The notes under the pieces: model-generated
Seen by the model: the letters and a program-made list of their open reading frames with translations, nothing else
Told to the model about the DNA's origin: nothing
Database searches by the model: none
Shown: positions 51,939-60,722 of the stretch, piece by piece
Position numbering within the stretch: the first letter of the stretch is position 1
Layout: each line of letters begins with the position of its first letter
From: UBA2965 sp036526135
Lineage (GTDB): Bacteria > Pseudomonadota > Gammaproteobacteria > Pseudomonadales > Azotimanducaceae
Reading direction: 5' to 3'
Length of the DNA stretch: 64,000 nucleotides
NCBI GenBank assembly: GCA_036526135.1
Contig: DATCZA010000023.1
Coordinates: 96,361 to 160,360 of the forward strand
Position numbers and translations under genes: made by a program

Positions 51939-52335
51939 GGCAGGCGACGTCATTCCGGAGTGGGTCATGGAACGCGTGGCGCCGGAGCGCATGCGCACCA
52001 TGGCCGCCATTCTCCGCGATCCCAACCCCGTGCACTGGGACCGCAAAGCGGTTGCCGCGCTGGGCTTCGGTGATCACACCATCAACCAGGGTCCACTGGG
52101 CCTGAGCTACATGATCAACATGCTGCACGAGTGGGCCGGTCCGCACTGTCTCAAGCGGGTGTTCATGCGTTTTCCCCAGGTGGTGCTCGACGAGGATCAC
52201 GTGATCGCCCGCGGCGTCGTCACTGCCGTGAGGGAGCTGGATGGAGCTCGCGAGGCGGATTGCGAAATCTGGCTGGAGCGCGAGGGAGCGGGCCGGCTCC
52301 TGGAAGGCTCGGCCGTCGTCCGGTTGCCGGATTAG
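51928..52335 (+). CDS. MaoC-like dehydratase, C-terminal type
   Basis: 135-residue hot-dog protein carrying the catalytic-type segment DPNPVHWDRKAVAALGFGDHTINQGPLGLSYMINML. This has the D-x4-H pattern (D then H) of the hydratase 2 motif. It overlaps the previous gene by 11 bp, so the two probably form one heterodimeric enoyl-thioester hydratase. Confidence 0.82.
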   Translation: MQVEAGDVIPEWVMERVAPERMRTMAAILRDPNPVHWDRKAVAALGFGDHTINQGPLGLSYMINMLHEWAGPHCLKRVFMRFPQVVLDEDHVIARGVVTAVRELDGAREADCEIWLEREGAGRLLEGSAVVRLPD

Positions 52336-52443
52336 CCGCTTTCCGGGGAGGTCCGCTGGCTTTGCTCGCTCCGTGCGGGCATGATGCATCTTCCAGTGAC
52401 GGCGAATACCGTCGTCGCCGAACGTTAGCGGACCCTCTTCATC

Positions 52444-52674
52444 ATGAGCAAAGGCACTACCAGTCAGTCGTCGAATGCGGACCTTCGCCGGCAACTCGAT
52501 GCGGACGTCGAGAAATTTCTAAAGTCGGGCAAGAAGATTCAGCAGATTCCGACCGGGGTCAGCTCGCAGGACTACACCAAGGGCCGCAAGCACATCGTTC
52601 TCGGCAAATCGAAACCGCGGACTCCCGAGACGCGGACTCCCGAGACGCGGACTCCCGAGAAAGGGTCCGAGTAG
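52444..52674 (+). CDS. Small basic protein with C-terminal pentapeptide repeats, unrecognised
   Basis: 76-residue protein. The first 45 residues (LRRQLDADVEKFLKSGKKIQQIPTGVSSQDY) look like a compact helical domain with a KxxQLDxxVxxFLxxG pattern that I have seen only in short gammaproteobacterial hypotheticals. Residues 59-73 are RTPET-RTPET-RTPEK, encoded by exact 15-bp repeats. Likely start ATG 52444 at the end of the previous operon. Function unknown. Confidence 0.6.
   Translation: MSKGTTSQSSNADLRRQLDADVEKFLKSGKKIQQIPTGVSSQDYTKGRKHIVLGKSKPRTPETRTPETRTPEKGSE
52618..52662 (+). repeat. 15-bp tandem repeat, three copies, inside the small basic gene
   Basis: CGGACTCCCGAGACG occurs twice exactly and a third time ending AAA. 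It encodes RTPET units and is in frame with the ORF starting at 52444. Confidence 0.9.
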
Positions 52675-52728
52675 CCGTCACCCTGATGTTCCCGCCGGGG
52701 TCGGCGTGCCAGCCCGGGACATGATCGC

Positions 52729-53985
52729 GTGATCGCGCGCGCGCCGGGACGGCACGCGCTGCTGTTCATCCTCATCACCATCTTCGCGGACACGGTTGCG
52801 TTCGGCATCATCATCCCGGTGTTGCCGAAGCTGATCGCCGAACTCGGGGATACCTCCATCAGCGAAGCGGCCAGCTACGGCGGTCTTCTGATGTTCGTCT
52901 TCGCGGTCATGCAGTTTCTCTTCGCGCCGGTGATCGGAAACCTTTCGGACCGCTTCGGTCGCCGGCCCGTTCTGCTGATCTCCCTGGCCGCGCTCGGCAT
53001 CGACTACGTGATCATGGGGCTGGCGCCCAGCCTCGTGTGGCTGTTTCTCGGCCGCATGGTCGCGGGCGTGGCGGCGGCGACTTTCGCCACCGCCAACGCC
53101 TACGTGGCCGACATCACGCCCGACGAGCAGCGGGCTGCCCGCTTCGGCCTGATCGGAGCGGCCTGGGGTGTGGGGTTCGTGCTCGGCCCGGCCATTGGCG
53201 GGCTGCTCGGGGAGATGGACATGAGGCTGCCTTTCTTTGCCGCCGCGGGGCTGGCCCTGGCCAACGTGGTTTACGGGTTCGTGGTGCTGCCGGAAACCCT
53301 TGCGCGGGACCGGCGGCGGCCTTTCGTGCTCAAACGGGCGAACCCGCTGGGCGCCATCGCCGGGCTTGCCCGCTACCCGGTGATTCCCGGGCTGCTCGTT
53401 GCCATCGTGCTCTACTTCATCGGCCACGACGTCAACCCCAGCACCTGGACGTACTACGTCCTGCACAAGTTTCAGTGGTCCGAAGGCCAGATCGGCCTCG
53501 CGCTGGCGGCGGTCGGGCTTTCCAGCGCCGTGGTTTCCGGCACCCTGGTCGGCCCGATCGTTGCCCGTCTGGGCGAGGCGCGCACGGCGTACCTGGGATT
53601 CTGCATGGCTGCGCTGAGCTGCCTGGGCTATGCGTTTGCGAGCCAGGGATGGATGATCTTCCCCAGCATTGCCGTGGGTGCGTTCATGGGCCTGGTCATG
53701 CCGTCTCTGCGCAGCATCATGTCGCAGATGGTGCCGGAGGACGGGCAGGGGGAGCTGCAGGGCGCGATTGCCAGTCTCATGGGGCTGACGGCCATCTTCG
53801 CGCCGCTGATCATGACCCAGGTCTTCAGATATTTTTCGGCTCAGGAAGCCGGCGTTTACTTCCCCGGCGCTTCGTTTCTTCTGGCGGGACTGCTGATGCT
53901 CCTTGGCGCGCTGGTGGTGATGGCCGTGCTCAGGCATCCTTCGGCGCCTCCCGGCCAACCTTCGTCGGAGACTGGCGATGTCTGA
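52729..53985 (+). CDS. MFS transporter, TCR/Tet-like exporter
   Basis: 418-residue 12-helix transporter. Motif A is GNLSDRFGRRPVLL, followed by the motif C-like GPAIGGLLGEMD of drug antiporters and NAYVADITPDEQRAARFG. It matches TetA-type exporters in length and motifs, but efflux substrate is unknown. Start is GTG 52729. It ends 8 bp inside the next gene. Confidence 0.88.
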   Translation: MIARAPGRHALLFILITIFADTVAFGIIIPVLPKLIAELGDTSISEAASYGGLLMFVFAVMQFLFAPVIGNLSDRFGRRPVLLISLAALGIDYVIMGLAPSLVWLFLGRMVAGVAAATFATANAYVADITPDEQRAARFGLIGAAWGVGFVLGPAIGGLLGEMDMRLPFFAAAGLALANVVYGFVVLPETLARDRRRPFVLKRANPLGAIAGLARYPVIPGLLVAIVLYFIGHDVNPSTWTYYVLHKFQWSEGQIGLALAAVGLSSAVVSGTLVGPIVARLGEARTAYLGFCMAALSCLGYAFASQGWMIFPSIAVGAFMGLVMPSLRSIMSQMVPEDGQGELQGAIASLMGLTAIFAPLIMTQVFRYFSAQEAGVYFPGASFLLAGLLMLLGALVVMAVLRHPSAPPGQPSSETGDV

Positions 53986-54382
53986 TCTGGTTCTGGAATC
54001 CTTGGACGCCGCGGCCGAAACCGGTCAGGACGTGACCGAGGCCGTCAACCGGGCCTTCCACGACCGGGAACCTCAAGCGGCGGGCCTCATGGATCACATG
54101 GACGAGCACATGCTTGGTCGCATGATGCAGGAGGTGCTCATGGTGCTGATGTCCGAGAACCCCGAGGATCAGCTGGAGTATCTGAACTTCGAGGTCGGCT
54201 CGCACCTTGGTTACGGCGTTACCGCGCCCATGTACGGCGCCCTGTTTGCCGCGGTGCGCGACTGCGTGCGAGACCTGGTCGGCGAGGCCTGGAGCCCGGC
54301 CACGGAAACGGCCTGGAAACAGCGCATCCGAAGCCTTCAGGAGATCGTCGAGACCACCGCGAAAGCTCCCGCCGACGCGTGA
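53978..54382 (+). CDS. Single-domain globin-like protein
   Basis: 134-residue helical protein. Its second half (NFEVGSHLGYGVTAPMYGALFAAVRDCVRDLVGEAWSPATETAWKQRI) follows the H-xxx-GV-xxxx-Y pattern of Vitreoscilla-type haemoglobins. His76 would be the proximal haem ligand and Trp113 sits at the AW spot of helix H. The first half is less clear and lacks an obvious Phe-Pro distal pattern, so haem binding is inferred. It starts inside the MFS gene (8-bp overlap). Confidence 0.6.
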   Translation: MSDLVLESLDAAAETGQDVTEAVNRAFHDREPQAAGLMDHMDEHMLGRMMQEVLMVLMSENPEDQLEYLNFEVGSHLGYGVTAPMYGALFAAVRDCVRDLVGEAWSPATETAWKQRIRSLQEIVETTAKAPADA

Positions 54383-54406
54383 GCGAGGCGCCGCCGGACG
54401 GGCGGT

Positions 54407-55789
54407 TCAGCCTCGCGGCGGTCCGGCGAGCGCAGCGGGGTCCAGCAGGCGCTCGAGCTCCTCGCGGCTGAGCGTCGTCATCTCCAGGGCGACCTCGAGC
54501 ACCGAGCGGCCCTCGGCGTACGCCCGTTTGGCGATGGCCGCCCCGGCATCGTAGCCCACCCGCGCGTTCAGCGCGGTCACCAGAATGGGGTTGCGCGCGA
54601 GCCGTTCGCTGATCGTGTCCTCCGCCACCTCGAATTCCTTGAGCGCCTTGTCGGCCAGCAGCCGGGCGCCACTGCCGAGCAGCTCGATGCTCTGAATCAG
54701 GTTGTACGCGATGACGGGCAGCATTACGTTCAGCTGGAAGTTCCCCGACTGGCCGGCCACCGTCACCGTGGCGTCGTTGCCGATCACCTGGGCGCAGACC
54801 ATGGCGATGGCTTCGGGGATTACCGGATTGACCTTGCCCGGCATGATGCTGCTGCCGGGTTGAAGCGCCGGCAGCATGATCTCCGCGATGCCGGCCAGCG
54901 GCCCGCTGTTCATCCAGCGCAGGTCGTTGGCGATCTTCATGAGGCTCACCGCGGTGACCTTCAGCTGCCCGGAGAGCTCAACGGCAGCGTCCTGGCTGGC
55001 GAGGCTTGCGGGCAGATCTTCGCTGGGGAGGAAGGGAACGCCGGTGACGTCGCTGAGGCGACGGGCGAACCGCACGGCGAACTCCGGATGCGCGTTGACG
55101 CCGGTTCCCACCGCGGTGCCGCCCTGGGCGAGGCGCTCACAGCGTGGCAGGGTGTCGCGAATGCGGGCGATGTCCTGCTCCACCTGAGTGGCCCACGCCC
55201 CCACCTCCTGGCCCAACCGGATGGGCATGGCGTCCATGAGGTGCGTGCGGCCCGTCTTCACCACGCCCTGCAACCCGGCCGCCCGCTCTCTCAGGACGCC
55301 GGCCAGATGCGCCAATGCCGGCAACAGGTCTTCCCGCGTGGCGAGCACTGCGCTGACGTGGATGGCCGTGGGGATCACGTCGTTGCTGCTCTGGCCGGCA
55401 TTCACGTGATCGTTGGGATGCACCTCCAGCCCCGATGCATCGGATGCAAGGCGGGCGATGACCTCGTTGGCGTTCATGTTGCTGCTGGTGCCCGATCCGG
55501 TCTGGAAGACGTCCACGGGGAAGTGATCGTCCACGCTGCCGGCGGCGACCCGCTCGGCGGCCTCGACGATGGGCAGCGCAAGCTCCGCCGGAAGCACGCC
55601 GAGATCCGCGTTGACGTGTGCCGCGGCGGCCTTGATCAGGCCCAGCGAACGGATGAAGGCGCCGGGCATCCTGATCCCGCTGATGGGGAAGTTCTCCACG
55701 GCGCGCTGGGTCTGTGCCGACCACAAGGCATCGGCGGGCACCTCGAGCGCTCCCATGCTGTCTTTCTCGGTTCGCGTCTTTCCGCTCAT
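54407..55789 (-). CDS. fumC: Fumarate hydratase class II
   Basis: 460-residue iron-free tetrameric fumarase. The superfamily signature GSSIMPGKVNPVIPEA is intact, and SSNMNANEVIA, HPNDHVNAGQSSNDVIPTA and KTGRTHLMDAMPIRLGQE are typical. Length is normal. It converges on the globin-like gene and is divergent from the SDR genes by 100 bp. Confidence 0.96.
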   Translation of the reverse strand: MSGKTRTEKDSMGALEVPADALWSAQTQRAVENFPISGIRMPGAFIRSLGLIKAAAAHVNADLGVLPAELALPIVEAAERVAAGSVDDHFPVDVFQTGSGTSSNMNANEVIARLASDASGLEVHPNDHVNAGQSSNDVIPTAIHVSAVLATREDLLPALAHLAGVLRERAAGLQGVVKTGRTHLMDAMPIRLGQEVGAWATQVEQDIARIRDTLPRCERLAQGGTAVGTGVNAHPEFAVRFARRLSDVTGVPFLPSEDLPASLASQDAAVELSGQLKVTAVSLMKIANDLRWMNSGPLAGIAEIMLPALQPGSSIMPGKVNPVIPEAIAMVCAQVIGNDATVTVAGQSGNFQLNVMLPVIAYNLIQSIELLGSGARLLADKALKEFEVAEDTISERLARNPILVTALNARVGYDAGAAIAKRAYAEGRSVLEVALEMTTLSREELERLLDPAALAGPPRG

Positions 55790-55889
55790 GGGTTTCTCCT
55801 GATCGCGCGGCAGCAGCAGGATCTTAACCGATCGGTGTAGAGGCGCCGCGCAATCCTGTTATCTTAGAACGCTCGTTCGGGGAGCGGAC

Positions 55890-56759
55890 ATGAAAGACTT
55901 TGCGGGCCGCACGGCGGTCATCACCGGGGGTGCCAGCGGCATCGGGCTTGCCATGGCGCAGCGGTTTGCCGAGGAGCGCATGAACGTGGTGCTCGCGGAT
56001 ATCGAAGAGAATGCGCTGCGCGCTGCGGTCGAGCATCTCGAAGCCCGTCAGCACCGGGCCCTCGGCGTGGTCACGGACACCATGCGGCGCGACGCTATCG
56101 AAGCGCTTCTCGAGCGCGCCGTTGCCGAGTTCGGGAACGTTCACGTGCTCTGCAACAACGCGGGCGTCGTCGTCGGCGGCGAGCACGTGCCCGTCTGGGA
56201 GATTCCGGACGCCGACTGGGAATGGGTCATGGGCGTCAACTTCTACGGGGTTCTTTACGGGCTCCAGACCTTCGTGCCGCACATGCTGGCCCACGGCGAG
56301 CCCGGGCACATCGTCAACACGGCGTCGGTCGCCGCCCTCATGCCCGGGGGCGACACCTACGGCGTCAGCAAGCACGGGGTGCTGGTCATCAGCGAGGCGC
56401 TTCACCGGGATCTCCGCGCGGCCGGTTCGGCCCTCGGCGCGTCCGTCCTCTGCCCGGGGTGGGTGGATACGAAGATCGCCGAAGCCGAGCGCAACCGGCC
56501 CACGGCCATGACTAGCGCGAAAAACCCCGAAGGGCATGGGCTGCCGCTGGGAGATACCCTCAAGCAGGGTATGCCGCCGGAGGTGGTGGCGGAAAAGGTG
56601 CTGAACTCCATCCGGGAGGAGCGGTTCTACATCCTCCCCCACGCCGGCTGGGACGAGGTGGTTCTGGGCAGGGTCGACGCCATCGTCGCCCGGGGTGCGC
56701 CTTACGAGCTCGATCGCGAAGCCCTGGTGGCCAAGCGGGGTCTCGGCGAGGAAGTATGA
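55890..56759 (+). CDS. SDR family oxidoreductase
   Basis: 289-residue short-chain dehydrogenase. The nucleotide motif is TGGASGIGLAMAQRF, followed by CNNAGVV and the catalytic Tyr/Lys pair in YGVSKHG, with NTASVAALMPG before it. About 40 residues longer than classical SDRs at the C terminus, as in extended oxidoreductases acting on terpenoid or steroid alcohols. Substrate unknown. Confidence 0.88.
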   Translation: MKDFAGRTAVITGGASGIGLAMAQRFAEERMNVVLADIEENALRAAVEHLEARQHRALGVVTDTMRRDAIEALLERAVAEFGNVHVLCNNAGVVVGGEHVPVWEIPDADWEWVMGVNFYGVLYGLQTFVPHMLAHGEPGHIVNTASVAALMPGGDTYGVSKHGVLVISEALHRDLRAAGSALGASVLCPGWVDTKIAEAERNRPTAMTSAKNPEGHGLPLGDTLKQGMPPEVVAEKVLNSIREERFYILPHAGWDEVVLGRVDAIVARGAPYELDREALVAKRGLGEEV

Positions 56760-56820
56760 GCATTGCCGGCCTGGCAGGCGCGAGCCGCGGGCCGGGGGAC
56801 CAGGTTGAAGGAGAGACAGG

Positions 56821-57573
56821 ATGAGGCTTGAGGGCAGAACGTGCGTGGTGACGGGCGGGTCGAGCGGCATCGGGGCCGCCACCGTTCGCCGGTTCGTGGC
56901 TGAGGGGGCCGAGGTGCTGATTGCCGACATCGGCGTCGAGCAGGCGCGCGGGCTTGCCGCGGAGCTCGGCGATGCGGTGAGCGTGGTGGAGTGCGACGTG
57001 CGCTTCGAGGACAGCGTGCGCGGCGTGGCGGCCGCGGCCCATGCGCGGTGGGACCATGTGGACGTGCTCGTCAACAACGCGGGCTCGGAGCTCAACCGCG
57101 CCTACGACGAGGCCACCGTTGAGGAATGGGACCGGGTTCAGGACACCGATCTGAAGGGTCCCTGGCTCATGTGCAAGCACCTGGTCCCCCGGATGGTGGA
57201 GCGCGGCAGCGGCAGCGTGATCAACGTATCCTCGCTCAACGGCCTGGTGGGGTTTCCTCTGTCGACCGCCTACGGTGGGGCCAAGGGCGGTCTGGTGGTC
57301 TTCACCCGCGACATGGCCATCGAGCTCGCCAGCTCCGGGGTGCGTTTCAACTGTGTCTGCCCGGGCGTCATCGAGACCCCCATGATGGAACGCTGGACAG
57401 ATCTGATGCCCGACAAGGGAGAGGCTCAGGAAATGTTGCGGGGCGTCATGCCCATCGGCCGCATGGGCCGGGCGGATGAGGTTGCTGGAGCAATTCTGTT
57501 CTTCGCCTCCGACGACTCCAGCCTCTGCCAGGGCGCCGTACTCTCCGTGGACGGAGGCTTTACCGCCCAGTAG
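56821..57573 (+). CDS. SDR family oxidoreductase (classical)
   Basis: 250-residue classical SDR. VVTGGSSGIGAATVRRF, LVNNAGSE, NVSSLNGLVGFPLSTAYGGAKGGL with Tyr-x3-Lys, and FFASDDSSLCQGAVLSVDGGF are all present. It follows the previous SDR by 61 bp on the same strand, so the two may act in sequence on one substrate. Confidence 0.9.
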   Translation: MRLEGRTCVVTGGSSGIGAATVRRFVAEGAEVLIADIGVEQARGLAAELGDAVSVVECDVRFEDSVRGVAAAAHARWDHVDVLVNNAGSELNRAYDEATVEEWDRVQDTDLKGPWLMCKHLVPRMVERGSGSVINVSSLNGLVGFPLSTAYGGAKGGLVVFTRDMAIELASSGVRFNCVCPGVIETPMMERWTDLMPDKGEAQEMLRGVMPIGRMGRADEVAGAILFFASDDSSLCQGAVLSVDGGFTAQ

Positions 57574-57612
57574 GCCGCGCAGATGGACGTCGGCAGGCCC
57601 CGCGGGTCGGGG

Positions 57613-57837
57613 TCAGGCGTGCCGGCGTTGGTATTTCTGGATCATGTGCGCCATCTTGTCCTTGGCGAGGAGCTTCTGGCGCTTGAGTTGGTTTAGGGTC
57701 AGATCATCCATAGGATGGACGCCGATCTCCGCCTCGTGGACCTGGATCTTCAGCGCAGCGTGCTGGCTGTAGAGGTCCTGAAAGCGGTCGTTCGCTTTCA
57801 GAAGCGCCTGCACCGCATCCTGTTCGTACTCGAACAT
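57613..57837 (-). CDS. YdcH / DUF465 family protein
   Basis: 74-residue helical hairpin protein. ALLKANDRFQDLYSQHAALKIQVHEAE and LTLNQLKRQKLLAKDKMAHMI fit the DUF465 family of small cytosolic proteins of unknown role. It stands alone between the SDR gene and the VOC gene. Confidence 0.85.
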   Translation of the reverse strand: MFEYEQDAVQALLKANDRFQDLYSQHAALKIQVHEAEIGVHPMDDLTLNQLKRQKLLAKDKMAHMIQKYQRRHA

Positions 57838-57925
57838 GCTTCACCCCTTCCCAGGTTGTGCACGTCTGAAACTAGTCAAAAATTCCGTGGCTTACAAGAC
57901 TGCGGGGCTGTTTCGGCGGAGGTCG

Positions 57926-58372
57926 TCAGCTCAGCTGGGCGATTTCGGGATCGCGGATCTCGTAGATCTCGATGACGTTTCCGAACGGGTCCTTACCGTA
58001 GATGGCGGCGGACCCGCCGAGCTCCACCGGCTCGCCGACGAATTCCATGCCGGCTGCCGAGAGCCTTGCGTACTCGGTCTGCATGTCCCTGACCTGCAGC
58101 GCGAAGTGGGGGTAGCCGAAGTCGCATGGGCGCTGGCGTCTGTCGTCCGGCTCCGGGTTGCTGTAGCTCCACAGCTCGATGTAGATGTTTGGTGCTTTCA
58201 GCATGGCGACCTGGGCCCGCACGTCGGGCAGCCCGATGGCCCGGTCGGCGAGCTCATTTCCGGAGAGCTCGCTTGCGCTCAAGACCTCGAAACCGAGCAC
58301 GTCCCGATAAAAGGCCAGGCCCGTCTCGAAATCCGGAACGCCGATGGCCACGTGGTGAACGCCTACGATCAT
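57926..58372 (-). CDS. VOC family protein (glyoxalase/dioxygenase fold)
   Basis: 148-residue vicinal-oxygen-chelate protein. HHVAIGVPDFETGLAFYRDVLGFEVLSA, IELWSYSNPEPDDR and the metal-binding segments HFALQVRDM and GFVGEPV/DPFGNVIEIYE provide His and Glu ligands. Neighbouring P450 and SDR genes suggest a role in breakdown or detoxification of an organic compound; the exact reaction is unknown. Confidence 0.84.
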   Translation of the reverse strand: MIVGVHHVAIGVPDFETGLAFYRDVLGFEVLSASELSGNELADRAIGLPDVRAQVAMLKAPNIYIELWSYSNPEPDDRRQRPCDFGYPHFALQVRDMQTEYARLSAAGMEFVGEPVELGGSAAIYGKDPFGNVIEIYEIRDPEIAQLS

Positions 58373-58432
58373 TGCTATCCCCTTGCGTTGCTGAATGCTG
58401 AGGGCCTTGATGGTACCGTCTCTTCGGGGCGC

Positions 58433-58450
58433 AATTGTATAAATTGTATA
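58433..58450 (+). repeat. 9-bp tandem repeat before the P450
   Basis: AATTGTATA is repeated twice with no gap. It is an AT-rich, promoter-like element 33 bp before the P450 start and could carry the -10 box or an operator. Confidence 0.6.
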
Positions 58451-58482
58451 GTTGGCAGGGTTTTAAGGGAGAGGGGAGCATC

Positions 58483-59766
58483 ATGGAGACCGAGCATCAG
58501 ACGGGGTGTCCGTACCGGCACGCGGACGAGATCGATTTCATGGATCCGGTGGTGCAGGAGAACTGGTTCGACGCCTACGACATCATTCGTGAGGAGTCGC
58601 CCGCCTACTTCATGCCCCAGATCGGCATGTACGTGCTGACCCGCTACGACGACATCGAGCACGTGCTGCGCCGGCCGACCCAGTTCACGGTGGGCCCGGA
58701 CGTGCAGAGCACCGAACCGCTCATCAAGCATCCCGAGGCGCTCGCGCTATACGAGGAAAAAGGCTGGCGTCGCTACACGCCGCTTGGTGAGAACCTGCCC
58801 AAGCACGCCCACTACCGTGGGTTGGTGGACCCTGCGCTGACGGCGGCGGCCATCAGGAAACGTGAAAGCTTCGTGCGCGCTACCGTCAACGAGCTCATCG
58901 ACGAGTGGATCGACGAGGGCGAGATCGAGTTCATCGACCGGTTCGCCGAGCCGCTGCCGATGATCGTCATCGCCGAGCTCCTCGGTTTTCCCCGCATGGA
59001 TCTGCCCCAGCTCAAGGAGTGGTCCTACGCCTGGGTGCTGCCGTTTTCCCGCGGGCTGTCCCTCGAGCAGGAAATGTGGGCTGTGAACAAGCACATCGAG
59101 CTGCAGCACTACATCTTCGAGACCATGCAGCGCAAACGGAAGGATCCGAAGGACGACATCATCACCCGGCTCACCCGGATCGAGATCGAGGACGTGGACA
59201 TCGGCGCCAAGCGCCCGCTCACCGACACGGAGATCATCGGCATCACCGATCACCTGCTGATCGGCGGCAACGAGACCACCACGTTCGCGCTTTCCAACGG
59301 GCTGTGGCTGCTCTTTCGCAACCCGGACGTCTACCGGGCATTGCAGGCCGATCGCGACAAGATCAAGAACTTCGTCGAAGAGGTGCTGCGCATCGAATCC
59401 CCCACTCAGGGCCTCTACCGGTTCGTCACCGAGGACTGCGAGATCGGCGGGGTTCCCGTTCCCAAGGGCGCTACCCTCAGCATCCGCTACGGTGCCGGGA
59501 ATCACGACCCCGGGCGCTTTCCGCACCCGGACACGCCGGAGCTGGGTCGCAAGAACGCGGGCCGGCACCTGGCGTTCGGGATCGGCGAGCACGTCTGCCC
59601 AGGTGCCACCCTGAGCCGCTTCGAGCAGCGCTGGGCCTGGGAGATCCTGCTCGAGCGGCTGCGCAACATCCGGCCGGCGCCGGGCAAGAACGACTACAAG
59701 CACCGCGGCGGCATGTGGGTCCGCGCCCTCGAGGAGATCTACATGCAGTTCGACAAGGCGGGATAG
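58483..59766 (+). CDS. Cytochrome P450
   Basis: 427-residue P450. I-helix motif is GGNETTTF (Asn in the usual His/Asp place), K-helix EEVLR, and the haem loop FGIGEHVCPG with thiolate Cys. It has a long N terminus including PYRHADEIDFMDPVVQENWFDAYD. Start ATG 58483 follows GGAGAGGGGAG. It is followed by an alpha/beta hydrolase gene on the other strand, then another P450. Confidence 0.92.
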   Translation: METEHQTGCPYRHADEIDFMDPVVQENWFDAYDIIREESPAYFMPQIGMYVLTRYDDIEHVLRRPTQFTVGPDVQSTEPLIKHPEALALYEEKGWRRYTPLGENLPKHAHYRGLVDPALTAAAIRKRESFVRATVNELIDEWIDEGEIEFIDRFAEPLPMIVIAELLGFPRMDLPQLKEWSYAWVLPFSRGLSLEQEMWAVNKHIELQHYIFETMQRKRKDPKDDIITRLTRIEIEDVDIGAKRPLTDTEIIGITDHLLIGGNETTTFALSNGLWLLFRNPDVYRALQADRDKIKNFVEEVLRIESPTQGLYRFVTEDCEIGGVPVPKGATLSIRYGAGNHDPGRFPHPDTPELGRKNAGRHLAFGIGEHVCPGATLSRFEQRWAWEILLERLRNIRPAPGKNDYKHRGGMWVRALEEIYMQFDKAG

Positions 59767-59780
59767 CGCCTGTCAGGACC

Positions 59781-60683
59781 TCAGCCGCGTTTGCCGCCGA
59801 GCGCGGCGAGAAACTCGCTCACCGCCTGCATGGCTTCCGGTTCGTCCAGCATCGGCGCGTGGCCGCGATCGGGCACCTCCACAGCGGTGGTGCCGGGATG
59901 GCGCCGCGCCATCTCCTCGACGGTTTCCCGGGAGAGAATGTCCGAGAGCGCGCCGCGCACCACCAGCAGCGGAATCTCGCCCATGGCGTCGAAGACGGGC
60001 CAGAGATCGGCGGGTACGGCCGTGGTCTGGTCCGCCTGCATTGGCTCGGAGATCTTCGCATCGTAGGCCAGCACCGGAACGCCAGCGTCGTTCTCGACGA
60101 ACAGGCGCCGGGCGAAGGCGAGCCAGTCGGCCTCGCTCAAGCCAGGGAAAGCCGCGCCGTTGTTGGCCTGGGTCAGCGCCACCGCGTCTGCCCACGAGGC
60201 GATCTCGCCGCCCTTACCCACGTAGCCCTGGATGCGGCGCAGACCTTCGGCCTCCACCACCGGGCCAACGTCGTTGAAAACGATGCCGCAGATACGGTCC
60301 GGCTGCCGCGCGGCCATGAGCATGGCCATGAGCCCGCCCATGGAGGTGCCGATGACGGCCACGTGCTCGAGCGCCAGGTGGTCCATCAGGGCAAACGCGT
60401 CCTTCACGTATGTCGGCAGCGCGTAACGGCTCGGGTCGGGATCGTAAGCGGACCGGCCCCGGCCTCGCTGGTCCATGGCCAGCACGCGAAAGTCCGGCTG
60501 GAGCGCCGCGGCCAGATCCGCAAAATCTGCCGAGTTGCGGGTCAGCCCGTGCAGGCAGAGCACGGTCAGCGGCGCGTCCGGGTTGGGGTAGTCGCGGGCG
60601 TAAAGATCCAGCCCGTCGTCGCTTTCGAAAAACACGTCCTGGTAGCGGCCCGCGTCGGGGCGCTTGCCTGAAGTCATGGTCAT
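59781..60683 (-). CDS. Alpha/beta hydrolase
   Basis: 300-residue serine hydrolase. The oxyanion-hole motif LHGLTRNSADF, nucleophile elbow GTSMGG and catalytic acid/His segment (GALSDIL and DRGHAPMLDEPE) are in order. It may be an esterase, lactonase or C-C hydrolase. Start taken at ATG 60683 (MTMTSGK); ATG 60677 and 60713 are alternatives. It lies between two P450 genes. Confidence 0.86.
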   Translation of the reverse strand: MTMTSGKRPDAGRYQDVFFESDDGLDLYARDYPNPDAPLTVLCLHGLTRNSADFADLAAALQPDFRVLAMDQRGRGRSAYDPDPSRYALPTYVKDAFALMDHLALEHVAVIGTSMGGLMAMLMAARQPDRICGIVFNDVGPVVEAEGLRRIQGYVGKGGEIASWADAVALTQANNGAAFPGLSEADWLAFARRLFVENDAGVPVLAYDAKISEPMQADQTTAVPADLWPVFDAMGEIPLLVVRGALSDILSRETVEEMARRHPGTTAVEVPDRGHAPMLDEPEAMQAVSEFLAALGGKRG

Positions 60684-60722
60684 GGCAGCATTAGCGTGGC
60701 GAAAGATGCGCATGGTAACGGA

